Positions 18,029 through 26,743 of a DNA stretch of 41,965 nt are shown piece after piece; within the stretch, counting starts at the first letter, position 1; the number at the start of each line of letters is the position of its first letter. The position numbers and the translations under genes are program-made. Location of the stretch: contig JAUHYW010000084.1 in the NCBI GenBank assembly GCA_030426085.1, positions 1 to 41,965 of the forward strand, in the 5' to 3' direction. This DNA comes from a bacterium. Its GTDB lineage: Bacteria > Myxococcota_A > Bradymonadia > UBA7976 > UBA1532. The notes beneath the pieces were generated by a model. That model had not been told where the DNA came from. It saw only the letters and a list, made by a program, of their open reading frames with translations, and made no database searches.

Positions 18029-18382
18029 TCACGCCGGGAGCAGCAGCTCCTGGCGCAGCGCCGACAGGGTGAACGGCTTCTGAAGCACCGCTGACGCGCC
18101 CGCCTGCAACGCCCGCCGGACCGGCGGCGCGTCCGACGACAGCCCGGTCATCACCACCACCCGCACATCGGCCCCGGCCAGCTTCGCGATCAGCGGCTCG
18201 CCGGTCTGCCCATCCTCGAGCAACAGATCAACGAGCGCCACGTCGCAGGCCACCGGATCGGGCACCTCGGTCGGCGTCGCGCAGGTCGAGACCCGGCAGT
18301 CCGGGCCGTCGAGGGCGAGCTCGAGGTACTCGCGGATCTCGGTGTCGTCATCGACGATCAGGATGCGGGTGACGTGGCTCAC
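18029..18382 (-). CDS. Single-domain response regulator (receiver only)
   Basis: A 117-residue CheY-like receiver with acidic pocket VDDD (Asp11-13), phospho-acceptor Asp52 in VALVDLLLEDG, the conserved Thr in VVMTGLSS and Lys102 in LQKPF. There is no output domain, so it probably acts by protein-protein contact with a kinase or flagellar/motility target. The start is uncertain: GTG 18382 is chosen because it sits 5 residues before the first strand, but GTG 18421 in the same frame is possible and would add 13 residues. It is divergent from the acyl carrier protein gene and convergent with the heme-porin gene. No kinase adjoins it. Confidence 0.8.
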   Translation of the reverse strand: MSHVTRILIVDDDTEIREYLELALDGPDCRVSTCATPTEVPDPVACDVALVDLLLEDGQTGEPLIAKLAGADVRVVVMTGLSSDAPPVRRALQAGASAVLQKPFTLSALRQELLLPA

Positions 18383-18518
18383 GAGGACCGGAGCATAGGC
18401 CCTCACCGGGGGATATTCCACTTGATCTCGCCCCTTTGCGGGTCACATCATGCGGGCGCCGCGGGCGGGATGGCCCGGCTGGCGGCACCAGCACGCAACC
18501 GCGGATGAGGAACCGTTC

Positions 18519-18929
18519 ATGACCAGTGAAGACGTCTTCGAGAAGGTGCGCGACGCGTTCGTCGAGGCCCTCGGGGTCGAGGACGACGAGGTGACCCCCG
18601 GATCGAAGGTGTTCGACGATCTCGGCGCCGAGTCGCTCGACCTGCTGGAGATCGTCTACCTGCTCGAGCACGCCTTCCAGATCAAGATCCCCCGGGATGG
18701 CATCAAAGAAGCGAGCAAGGAAGGCATCGATCCCAGCGAGTACGAGGTCGACGGGGTCCTGACCGAGAAGGCCCTCGCCAAGCTGCGGGAGGTGATGCCC
18801 GAGGTCGACGCCAAGGAGATCACCCCCGGCCTCACCGCCAACGACATCCCCCGCCTGTTCCGGGTGCAGACCTTCGTCTACCTCGTCGAGCGCCTCCTCG
18901 CCGAGAAGGGCACGCCCGTCGAGGGCTGA
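18519..18929 (+). CDS. Acyl carrier protein, long variant
   Basis: A 136-residue acidic protein. The phosphopantetheine site is DLGAESLDLLEIVYLLEHAF with Ser39, the residue that would receive the 4'-phosphopantetheine arm carrying acyl groups. The N-terminal 60 residues match ACP helices I-III. About 45 extra residues (GIKEASKEGIDPSEYEV and following) come before the last helix (VQTFVYLVERLL), so it is longer than the usual 75-85 residue fatty-acid ACP. Start ATG 18519 has GAGGA upstream. Its stop overlaps the next gene by one base (TGATG), so it is probably the dedicated carrier for the reductase-like protein that follows. Confidence 0.85.
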   Translation: MTSEDVFEKVRDAFVEALGVEDDEVTPGSKVFDDLGAESLDLLEIVYLLEHAFQIKIPRDGIKEASKEGIDPSEYEVDGVLTEKALAKLREVMPEVDAKEITPGLTANDIPRLFRVQTFVYLVERLLAEKGTPVEG

Positions 18930-19981
18930 TGCGATTCGGATTCGTCGTCCACCCCCTCACGCCTCTGCAGCAGCGGCTGCTCGGGGTGCGCTCGGCCGAC
19001 CCCCGCCTGATCCTGACCGGTGGATCCCGCCGGACGCCGGCCCGCAAGCTGGCGAAGCTCGGGCTGCGCGATCCCTTCGGGGGGCGGGTCACGGGTCACC
19101 TCGTCGCGATCCCCGGCCTGCCCGACGCGCTGCTCACCGACCAGGAGGCCGGGGTCGCCGCCGTCGGCGAGGCGGTCGCGCTGTGCCATCGGCTCGGGGC
19201 GGACGTCGTCGGCCTCGGGGCGGTCGCGGCGATGATCGGGGGTCAGGGCAAGGCCGTCGCCCGACAAGCCCCCTGCCCCGTCTCCACCGGCAACGGCTTC
19301 ACCGCCCTCGCCGCCGTCGAGACCATCGCCCAGATCCGCCGGCTCGATCGCCGACGGGCGCCCATCGGCCTCATGGGCCCGCCGGGGCCGGTGGCCAACG
19401 CCATCCTCGAGGGCTTGTCGGCCCGGGGCGAGCCGGTCGAGATCGTCGCGCCGAGCCCGCCCCGCCCGCTGGTGCGGTTCGTCGACCGGCTCACCGCCCG
19501 CCACCACGGTCACATCCGCTTCGTCGACGAGCCCACGCTCGGCCCCGGACGCATCCTCGTCGCCGCGTCGAGCACCGGCGGCCGGCTGCCTCTCTCGGGC
19601 CTGCCCCCGGGCAGCGTGATCGTCGACGTGGCCGCGCCCCAGGACGTCGAGCACGACGTGCCCCGTCGGCGGGACGTCCTGATCCTCGATGGGGAGTACG
19701 TGCGGCTGCCCCGCCCGCTGATCGGGGGGTCGTGGCGCCGGGCCTACGGCTGGATCACCGGGCAATCGCGCCACATCTTCGCCTGCTTCGCCGAGCCGAT
19801 GCTGATGGCGCTCGCCCGGGACACAACCGTGTGCAGCGTCGGGCGCACGGTGCCCGGCGCCCGGCTCGACGCGCTCGCCGATCTGGCCAGCGCGCACGGC
19901 TTCGCGGTCGATCGGCTGCATGAGTACGGCCGCCGGGTGGCGACCGACCGGCTCATGCGCTTCTTGCAGCCTTCCGATTGA
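18929..19981 (+). CDS. Acyl-ACP reductase-like protein (resembles cyanobacterial AAR)
   Basis: A 350-residue protein with a pattern recalling the aldehyde-forming long-chain acyl-[ACP] reductase of cyanobacteria: FGFVVHPLT at the N-terminus, VVGLGAVAAMIGGQG, VSTGNGFTA (119-126), a nucleotide-binding GLMGPPGPVANAI (147-159), IVDVAAPQDVE, and near the end RHIFACFAEPMLMALAR (281-297) with SVGRTVPGARLDALADLASAHGF. Cys286 in FACFAE corresponds to the position of the AAR catalytic Cys as recalled by the annotator. The likely reaction is acyl-ACP plus NADPH to fatty aldehyde and free ACP. It directly follows the ACP gene. Substrate chain and the fate of the aldehyde are unknown. A shikimate-dehydrogenase-like dehydrogenase is the fallback reading. 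It overlaps the convergent ybeY end by 29 bases. Confidence 0.68.
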   Translation: MRFGFVVHPLTPLQQRLLGVRSADPRLILTGGSRRTPARKLAKLGLRDPFGGRVTGHLVAIPGLPDALLTDQEAGVAAVGEAVALCHRLGADVVGLGAVAAMIGGQGKAVARQAPCPVSTGNGFTALAAVETIAQIRRLDRRRAPIGLMGPPGPVANAILEGLSARGEPVEIVAPSPPRPLVRFVDRLTARHHGHIRFVDEPTLGPGRILVAASSTGGRLPLSGLPPGSVIVDVAAPQDVEHDVPRRRDVLILDGEYVRLPRPLIGGSWRRAYGWITGQSRHIFACFAEPMLMALARDTTVCSVGRTVPGARLDALADLASAHGFAVDRLHEYGRRVATDRLMRFLQPSD

Positions 19982-20455
19982 GCAGCCCCGGCAGCCGCCG
20001 GGCCTCCTCGGCCTGCATGCGGGCGGCGTCGTCCGGCTCGATGTGGTCGTGCCCCAGCAGGTGCAGCACCCCGTGCAGCATCAGAAACGTCACCTCGTCG
20101 AGCGGGGCCCACTCGGCCGCGCCCCCGGCCAGCGCCGCGCCGATGCGGGGCAGCGCGCCCTCCGCGGCCTGACGCTCGGCGGTCTCGACGCTGATCACCA
20201 CGTCGCCCAGCGGCGGGGCCATGCCCGGCGGCAGGGGCATCGCCTCCCCCGTCTCCTGGGGGAAGCTCAGCACGTCGGTCGGCGTATCCTTGCCCCGGTA
20301 GTCCCGGTTCAGCGCCTGGATCTCGGCGTCGTCGGTCAGCACGATGACCAGATCGGCCTCGACCCGCCCCAGCCCGCGCAGCAGGCGGTGAGCCCGGCGG
20401 CGCAGGGTGCGGGCCGCGACCCGATCGCGCACCGTCGCCCGCTGAAGCAGCGAGA

Positions 20456-20459
<4 letters not shown>
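19953..20459 (-). CDS. ybeY: YbeY endoribonuclease (rRNA maturation)
   Basis: A 168-residue single-strand endoribonuclease needed for 16S rRNA 3'-end processing and ribosome quality control. The zinc site HGVLHLLGHDH (His129, His133, His139) is intact. NRDYRGKDTPTDVLSFP (51-67) is the second family block. The ATG overlaps the PhoH stop (ATGA), the usual phoH-ybeY coupling. The C-terminus is slightly longer than average. The end overlaps the convergent AAR-like gene by 29 bases. Confidence 0.94.
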
Positions 20460-21442
<983 letters not shown>

Positions 21443-21520
21443 TCCCCTACCCCGTTGCGAATCGCCCCTGGCCCGGGGCGGCGGACGCGCGCGGCCCGGC
21501 TCATCGGCAGCATCGACCGC

Positions 21521-22714
21521 TCATCGCAGATCGTAGTCGGCGCCGATGCTGAGATAGCTGATCGGCGCGCCGCCCGACAGCTCGAGCGTGGCGGGCTCGA
21601 TCAACCGGGCGTCGACCAGCGCCGACAGCGCATCCGGATAGCGCCCCTGCTCGACCCGGTACACCTCGAGCGCGGTGGCGATCACCACCAGCCGGTTGGC
21701 CCGCAAGCGGGTCCGGGCCTCTTCGGCGACCTGCTCGGCGTTGCGGTGCAGCTCGATGCGCGAGCGGGGCATGAACAGCAGCCCGACCACGATGGCCACG
21801 AGCAACGCGACGTTGACCACCACCCGCAGCGCGAGCCGGCGGGCGTCGATCGAGCGATGCCGGGCCGGCGCCTCGAGGGCCCGCTTGACCTTCGTCGGCT
21901 CGATGTAGTCGTCGTTGAGCAGCGTCAGCAGGGCTTTGCAGGTCTCGAACTCGCCCATGCGGCTGCGATCGATGAGCTGATAGACATCCCGCTGCCCGTC
22001 GACGAGCGCGAGCACCGCCCGCTCCTCCTCGCCGAGCCCGCCCCCGCCGGCGAGCGAGTCGTCGAAGTCGAACGCGTCGACGCTGTTGCTCTCGCCGCCG
22101 CCGCCGAACTCGCTGAAGGCGTCGTCGAGCACCCGCTCGAGCGCCGCGCCCTGATCGTCGATCTCCCGGGCCTTGTCGAGCTGCCGGTAGACCACCGAGT
22201 AGTTGTTGATGCGGGCCCGGATCAGCGGCCACTCGTCCAGCATGCGGAAGCCTTCCATGAGGAGGCTCTCGGACGAGATGGGCCGCCCCGAGGGGCGGGT
22301 GAAGTTGGGCGGCTTGCTCTCGAAGCGATACTGACCCGACTTCCATTCGAACAGGCGATACAGCGTCTCGCGGGTCTGCAAGTCGGCCAGCTCGTTGACC
22401 GTCTCCCGCCCCACCGCCTGCATCTCGACGAGCACATCGCCGATGCGCTTGAGCGACTTCTTCTGGCTCTTGAGGGCGGCGGCGAGCTGATCCTTCGAGA
22501 TCGCGCCCGCGGCCACCAGCATGTGCCCCAGCAGATCGCGCTTGTGCCGCCCGTTGACGTCGGTGCGGATGATGCGCCCCGACGAGAACGAGATCATGAC
22601 CTCTTCGCCGCCCGAGCCGCCGGTGACGTGCAGGATGCCCGTCTTCTGCTGGCTGCCGATGAGCTGGAGGATCTCAGCGATGCCGAAGTCGGCCAGCGAC
22701 CCCTGGAGCGCCAT
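21521..22714 (-). CDS. DUF4388 (PATAN-like) domain protein with a C-terminal membrane helix
   Basis: A 397-residue protein. Residues 1-55 (MALQGSLADFGIAEILQLIG, QKTGILHVTG) are the DUF4388 signature. Residues 60-150 resemble the region following it in many deltaproteobacterial signalling proteins (LLGHMLVAAGAISKDQLAAAL). A Gly/Asp-rich segment lies near 205-230. A transmembrane helix follows near 300-325 (VVVNVALLVAIVVGLLFM), then a short C-terminal domain. DUF4388 proteins are linked with gliding motility and signalling in myxobacteria, but the role here is not known. The ATG overlaps the TPR membrane gene's stop by four bases, so the two are co-translated. Confidence 0.8.
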   Translation of the reverse strand: MALQGSLADFGIAEILQLIGSQQKTGILHVTGGSGGEEVMISFSSGRIIRTDVNGRHKRDLLGHMLVAAGAISKDQLAAALKSQKKSLKRIGDVLVEMQAVGRETVNELADLQTRETLYRLFEWKSGQYRFESKPPNFTRPSGRPISSESLLMEGFRMLDEWPLIRARINNYSVVYRQLDKAREIDDQGAALERVLDDAFSEFGGGGESNSVDAFDFDDSLAGGGGLGEEERAVLALVDGQRDVYQLIDRSRMGEFETCKALLTLLNDDYIEPTKVKRALEAPARHRSIDARRLALRVVVNVALLVAIVVGLLFMPRSRIELHRNAEQVAEEARTRLRANRLVVIATALEVYRVEQGRYPDALSALVDARLIEPATLELSGGAPISYLSIGADYDLR

Positions 22715-24678
22715 CAGACGGGCTCCTTCCAGCGCACCGCGCGCAGCAGGCTCGTCACCCACAGCGCGGCCAGCCCGGCGATGAGCACCACCCGGCCGAC
22801 CGGCGTCGCGTCGGGATCGACCCCCAGGGTCACCGGCTCGAGCAGCAGCCCGTCGGGCCAGACGAGCCACACCGCCAGCACCGTCGTCGCCGCGACCATC
22901 GCCGCGCCGCGCAGCGGGTTGCCCCGCACCAGATCGACCGTGCCCGGCACCAGCAGCCCCAGCGCCCGGGTGCCCCACCGGCGGAAGGCGGCGTAGCGGG
23001 CGACCGTCTGCTCTTTCTGGAAGCGCACCCGCCGATCGACGGGGATGTTGCGCACGAACAGGTTGACGCACTGCTCGCATTGAGGGTGAACCGGCGGGGC
23101 CTCGATCAGCGGCGTCGGCGCCGGGCGGGCGCAGCGCATACAGGGCCAGGTCAGCTTCATGCGCCGTCGGCGGGCCCCCAGCAGCCCGAAGACCGCCAGC
23201 GTGGCGACCGCGGCGAGGGGCGCGGTCATCTCGGGCACCGGGCCGGCCAGCATCACCCAGCCCCGACGGGCCAGCGGCGTATCGGCGAAGAGGTGGGCCA
23301 TCGCCCGCCCGGTGAGCGTGCCCCCGGGCAGCGCCATGTCGATGACATAGCGGTTGACCGTCGGATCATCGTCCTGGCTCCAGACCGCCACCGCCTGGGC
23401 GTCGATCGCCGACGCCTTCTCCAGCGCCTGATCGGCCTCGTCGTCGCGATCGGACCGGGTGTACAGCCGGTGCAGGTTGAACGGCGGCTCGGGGGCCTCG
23501 GGCGCCCGGCGGCGCGCCTTCTGGTAGACCTCCTCGGCCTGCGCGCCCCGACCCAGCCCGAACAGGGTGTTGCCCAGGTTGTTCAGGATGGCCGCCGCGG
23601 CCTCCTCGTGCGCGTCCTGATCGACCGCCTCGACCGCCGCCCGCAGGGCCGTCTCGGCCTCGTCCAGCCGGCCCAGCCGCTTGTAGGCCAGCCCCAGCAC
23701 CGCCTGCGCCTGCCAGTCGGTCGCGTCGGCCCGGACCGCCGCCTGCACCGTCTCCATCGCCCGGCCGTCGGCCGCGTTCAGCTCGAGCGCGTGCAGCGCC
23801 TGGCTGGTGCCGGTGCCGGCCTCGGTCAGCCGATCGCCCATGCGCACCAGCCACGGGCTGGTGCCGAGCAGCACGATGAAGATGGCGGTGAGCACCCGCT
23901 CGCTGCCGCTCTGATAGCTCCACAGCACGCCGGCCAGCGGGAAGACGAGCAGCAGCGGGCCGAAGCCGTAGATCAGCGGCAGGGCCAGCACCAGCACGAT
24001 CGCCGCCAGCAGCACGAAGCGCATCGTCGAGGGGAACGCCTGCCCCAGATCGTGGAAGACGTGCAGCGCGTAGCGGGCGACCTGGGCCAGGATGAACAGG
24101 ATGCCGGCCAGCCCCGCGATCAGCAGCCCCACCAGCACCACGTCACCCAGCAGCAGCAGCCGCCGCTGGAAGTCGTCGAGCCGGGCGAGCAGGCCCTTGA
24201 TCGAGTGGGTGGTCCAGCTGTGCAGGGCCCACGGGGCCTCGTCGAGCGCCAGCGACGCCCGGCTGTCGTGGATCTCGGGCAGGCCCGGGGCGAGGGCCTC
24301 GGCCTCGTCGACCAGCCGGGCCGCCTCGGGGTAGCGCTCGGCCGCCGCCGCGGCGCGGGCCTCGCGCAGCAGGGCCACCGCGAAGGCGTCGAGGCGCTGG
24401 ATGCCGGCCGCCACCGCCGCGCGGGCGATGCGATCGAGTTGCTCGGCCGCCGCCTCGGGATCATCGGGCAGCGCGGAGGCCCGGTTGCGCCACAGGTTGA
24501 CCAGCTCGAGGTAGCCCCGGGGGTCGGCGCCGAGCGCGATGGACGGGTCGACCGCCGCCGGCGCCGCGACCGGTGGCACCTCGGCGGGCGCCGGCTGGGC
24601 CGACACCCCCGTGACGCGGCCGGAGACGGCGGCGAGGGCCAGGACGAACAGCAGCGGGAGGGAGAGTCGGCGACGCAT
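22714..24678 (-). CDS. Multipass membrane protein with TPR repeats and a zinc-ribbon-like CxxC pair
   Basis: A 654-residue protein: signal or first helix (10-27), a helical periplasmic stretch, hydrophobic helices around 175-275, TPR units at about 320-425 (QAVLGLAYKRLGRLDEAE, ILNNLGNTLFGLGRGAQAEE), a helix near 485-501, CMRC (513-516) and CEQC (534-537) that could hold one zinc ion, and two more helices near the C-terminus. The function is not recognised. It is the first gene of a minus-strand run with DUF4388, PhoH and YbeY; overlap with DUF4388 suggests those two act together, for example in envelope signalling. Confidence 0.7.
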   Translation of the reverse strand: MRRRLSLPLLFVLALAAVSGRVTGVSAQPAPAEVPPVAAPAAVDPSIALGADPRGYLELVNLWRNRASALPDDPEAAAEQLDRIARAAVAAGIQRLDAFAVALLREARAAAAAERYPEAARLVDEAEALAPGLPEIHDSRASLALDEAPWALHSWTTHSIKGLLARLDDFQRRLLLLGDVVLVGLLIAGLAGILFILAQVARYALHVFHDLGQAFPSTMRFVLLAAIVLVLALPLIYGFGPLLLVFPLAGVLWSYQSGSERVLTAIFIVLLGTSPWLVRMGDRLTEAGTGTSQALHALELNAADGRAMETVQAAVRADATDWQAQAVLGLAYKRLGRLDEAETALRAAVEAVDQDAHEEAAAAILNNLGNTLFGLGRGAQAEEVYQKARRRAPEAPEPPFNLHRLYTRSDRDDEADQALEKASAIDAQAVAVWSQDDDPTVNRYVIDMALPGGTLTGRAMAHLFADTPLARRGWVMLAGPVPEMTAPLAAVATLAVFGLLGARRRRMKLTWPCMRCARPAPTPLIEAPPVHPQCEQCVNLFVRNIPVDRRVRFQKEQTVARYAAFRRWGTRALGLLVPGTVDLVRGNPLRGAAMVAATTVLAVWLVWPDGLLLEPVTLGVDPDATPVGRVVLIAGLAALWVTSLLRAVRWKEPV

Positions 24679-24736
24679 CCGCGAAATCGAGGTCGAACCC
24701 CTGGGGGGCGGTCTCTTGCAGGTATCACGAATACAC

Positions 24737-24755
24737 GCCGAGGGCCAGCCTCGGC
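24737..24755. promoter_or_regulatory. Inverted repeat between divergent genes
   Basis: GCCGAGG-GCCAG-CCTCGGC is a perfect 7-bp inverted repeat with a 5-nt centre, 77 bp before sspB and 59 bp before the divergent TPR gene. It may be an operator or hairpin. The role is unknown. Confidence 0.25.
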
Positions 24756-24831
24756 GCCGGGACTTTCGCCGACGCGACCGGCTGTGCTAACCCAGCCTCG
24801 GATCGCCGACGGCGGCGGTCGGAGGTCGACG

Positions 24832-25293
24832 ATGAGCGAGATGCGGTTCCCCGATACCAGCGAGCGCGAGAAGCGGGCGCGCCTGCTCGAGATGCTCGAC
24901 GCGGGCAAGGTCATGGTCTACGTCGACCCCCGCCGCCCGGGGGTCGATCTGCCCGCGCAGTTCAAGGGTCAGGTGGCGGTGCCCCTCAACCTGAGCCACC
25001 GCTTCGCCCTCGAGACCTTCGACATCGGCCCGCTCGCGGTCCGGGCCAGCCTGTCGTTCGGCGGAGAGCGCCACCTGTGCGTGCTGCCCTACCGCGCGAT
25101 CTTCGGCTTCTACGGCCACGCCGACGAAGAGCGGGTGGTGTTCACCGACGACCTGCCGTCCGAGGTGATCATCGCCGAGCCGGCGGCGCCCTCCGAGGCG
25201 GCCTCGGGCGCCGGGACCGCGCGAACCGAACAGGCGCCCGAGCCCTCGACGCCGCCCGCCGCCGGGCGCCCCGGCCTGCGGCTCGTCGAGTGA
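24832..25293 (+). CDS. sspB: SspB, ClpXP protease adaptor
   Basis: A 153-residue adaptor that delivers ssrA-tagged peptides to the ClpXP protease. VDPRRPGVDLPAQFKGQ (31-47), LNLSHRF and LSFGGERHLCVLPYRAIFGF (74-93) match the substrate-binding fold. An acidic Ala/Pro/Glu linker (105-145) ends in GRPGLRLVE, which resembles the ClpX-binding tail of SspB (LRVVK in Escherichia coli), so the adaptor layout is complete. GGAGG precedes ATG 24832 by 6 bases. Its stop overlaps the next GTG (GTGA). Confidence 0.88.
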   Translation: MSEMRFPDTSEREKRARLLEMLDAGKVMVYVDPRRPGVDLPAQFKGQVAVPLNLSHRFALETFDIGPLAVRASLSFGGERHLCVLPYRAIFGFYGHADEERVVFTDDLPSEVIIAEPAAPSEAASGAGTARTEQAPEPSTPPAAGRPGLRLVE

Positions 25294-25754
25294 GCGCGCC
25301 CGGATCGTCGGCCCCCGAGGTCCGGATCTTCCGCCGCATCTTCCAGGGCATCTACGCGATCCTGCTCGTCGGCTTCTTCGGCACCATCGCCGTCTCGGCG
25401 ACCTACGGCGCGTTCCGGGATCCCGAGCCGGTCGCCGCCACGCTGCCCGCCGGCGGAGACTGCGACACCCACCTCACCCGGCTCTTCGCCGAGTTGGAAG
25501 ACGCCGGGGTGCGCACCATCCGGCAGGTGCACCTGCCCGACTCGGCCCAGGCGTGGAAGACGTTCTCCGATGGCTTCCGGGCCCGGCTGACCACGCTCGA
25601 GCAGACCTGCCCCGACCGGGCCGTCCTCGCGGCCGAGCTGGAGCGCCAGCGGCTGGGCTACGAGACCGCCCGCCGGGCGCTGGCCCAGGTCGCGGGCGCC
25701 GCCCGGGGGCACCTCGTCGAGACGCTGCGGCCCGACGCCGTGCCCGCCCCCTGA
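25290..25754 (+). CDS. Small single-pass membrane protein of unknown function
   Basis: A 154-residue protein translated from GTG 25290, overlapping the sspB stop. It has a basic start (EVRIFRRIFQG), one transmembrane helix (about 19-36, YAILLVGFFGTIAVSATY) and a helical soluble domain with two Cys (in GGDCDTH and EQTCPDR) that could form a disulfide if periplasmic. No family is recognised. Coupling to sspB suggests co-expression only. Confidence 0.6.
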   Translation: MSAPGSSAPEVRIFRRIFQGIYAILLVGFFGTIAVSATYGAFRDPEPVAATLPAGGDCDTHLTRLFAELEDAGVRTIRQVHLPDSAQAWKTFSDGFRARLTTLEQTCPDRAVLAAELERQRLGYETARRALAQVAGAARGHLVETLRPDAVPAP

Positions 25755-25776
25755 AGCCGACGGCGACCCGCGCCGC

Positions 25777-26637
25777 TCACCCGCCCTTGAGCTGCTTCCA
25801 GCGCCGCTTGGCCCGCGGGGCCCAGACGTGCCCCTCGTGGCGGTTGAAGAACCGGTAGTACAGATCGCGCGCCGTGCGCTTCTCACCCATGCGGTCGAAG
25901 GCATAGGCCAGGTGGTAGCGGGCGTCGGCCAGCACCCGCCGGGGGTGCTTGAACTCCAGGGCCCGCTGAAGCAGCTCCGAGGCCCGGGGGAAGTCCTTCA
26001 TGCGCAGGGCGGCCATGCCCTGGTGGTACAGCATGTCGCCGAGGTACTCCGGCTCCTCGTTGTACTCCAGCGACTTGAGGAAGGCCTCGTCCGCCTTGTC
26101 GAAGTTGCCCTGGTCGTAATGCTCGACGCCCGCGTCGTACTTGTCCCGGGCGACCTCGGCCTTGAAGCGCACGATGAGATCTTCGAGCAGCCCGGCGAAG
26201 CGCACCCGGCGCAGCGAGCTGAACTTGGCGACCGCCTGCTCCTTGTTGCCGTCGCGCACCAGCCGCTCGAACTCGAGCAGCTCCCGCTCGATCTGCTTCC
26301 AGCGCCCCAGCTCGGCGTTCAGCTCGGCGATCTCGCGCTTGTAGCCGGCCTCCTTCTTCTCGAAGAGGGCCTGATCGGCGGTGTGCTTCTCGAGGCGGGC
26401 GTCGAAGGTCAGATACAGCCCGCTGCCGATGAGCGCGACGAACAGCAGGTAGGCCCCCACCGAGTTGATCAGCGACTTGCGATCCTGCCGCTGCTGCTTG
26501 TCGGTGATCGCCTTGACCTCGGAGCTGAGGTTCTTGATGAGGTTGTCGGTCTTGATGCTGACATTGCGGGTGTTGACCACCTCTTCCCGCAGGCGGGCCA
26601 GCTCTTCGAGGATGATGTCGGTGTGATCGGGCTGCAT
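25777..26637 (-). CDS. Coiled-coil/TPR protein with one membrane helix
   Basis: A 286-residue protein. The N-terminal heptad-like helices (4-55) are followed by one transmembrane helix (58-77, GAYLLFVALIGSGLYL), a charged coiled coil (85-135), and TPR-like repeats in the C-terminal half (KYDAGVEHYDQGNFDKADEA, YHQGMAALRMKDFPRASELL, YHLAYAFDRMGEKRTARDLY). This resembles YbgF/outer-membrane-assembly-type scaffolds, but no specific family is claimed. Start ATG 26637. It lies 106 bp downstream of the VWA lipoprotein on the same strand. Confidence 0.7.
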   Translation of the reverse strand: MQPDHTDIILEELARLREEVVNTRNVSIKTDNLIKNLSSEVKAITDKQQRQDRKSLINSVGAYLLFVALIGSGLYLTFDARLEKHTADQALFEKKEAGYKREIAELNAELGRWKQIERELLEFERLVRDGNKEQAVAKFSSLRRVRFAGLLEDLIVRFKAEVARDKYDAGVEHYDQGNFDKADEAFLKSLEYNEEPEYLGDMLYHQGMAALRMKDFPRASELLQRALEFKHPRRVLADARYHLAYAFDRMGEKRTARDLYYRFFNRHEGHVWAPRAKRRWKQLKGG

Positions 26638-26743
26638 GGCTCGCCGGGCACCCGTGGCATGACGGGCGATCCGCTGTCGGAGTGGTGGGGGACGCGGCGG
26701 CGGAGGCCGGTGAGGCGGCCCCCGATACACCCGCGGGATCGTC

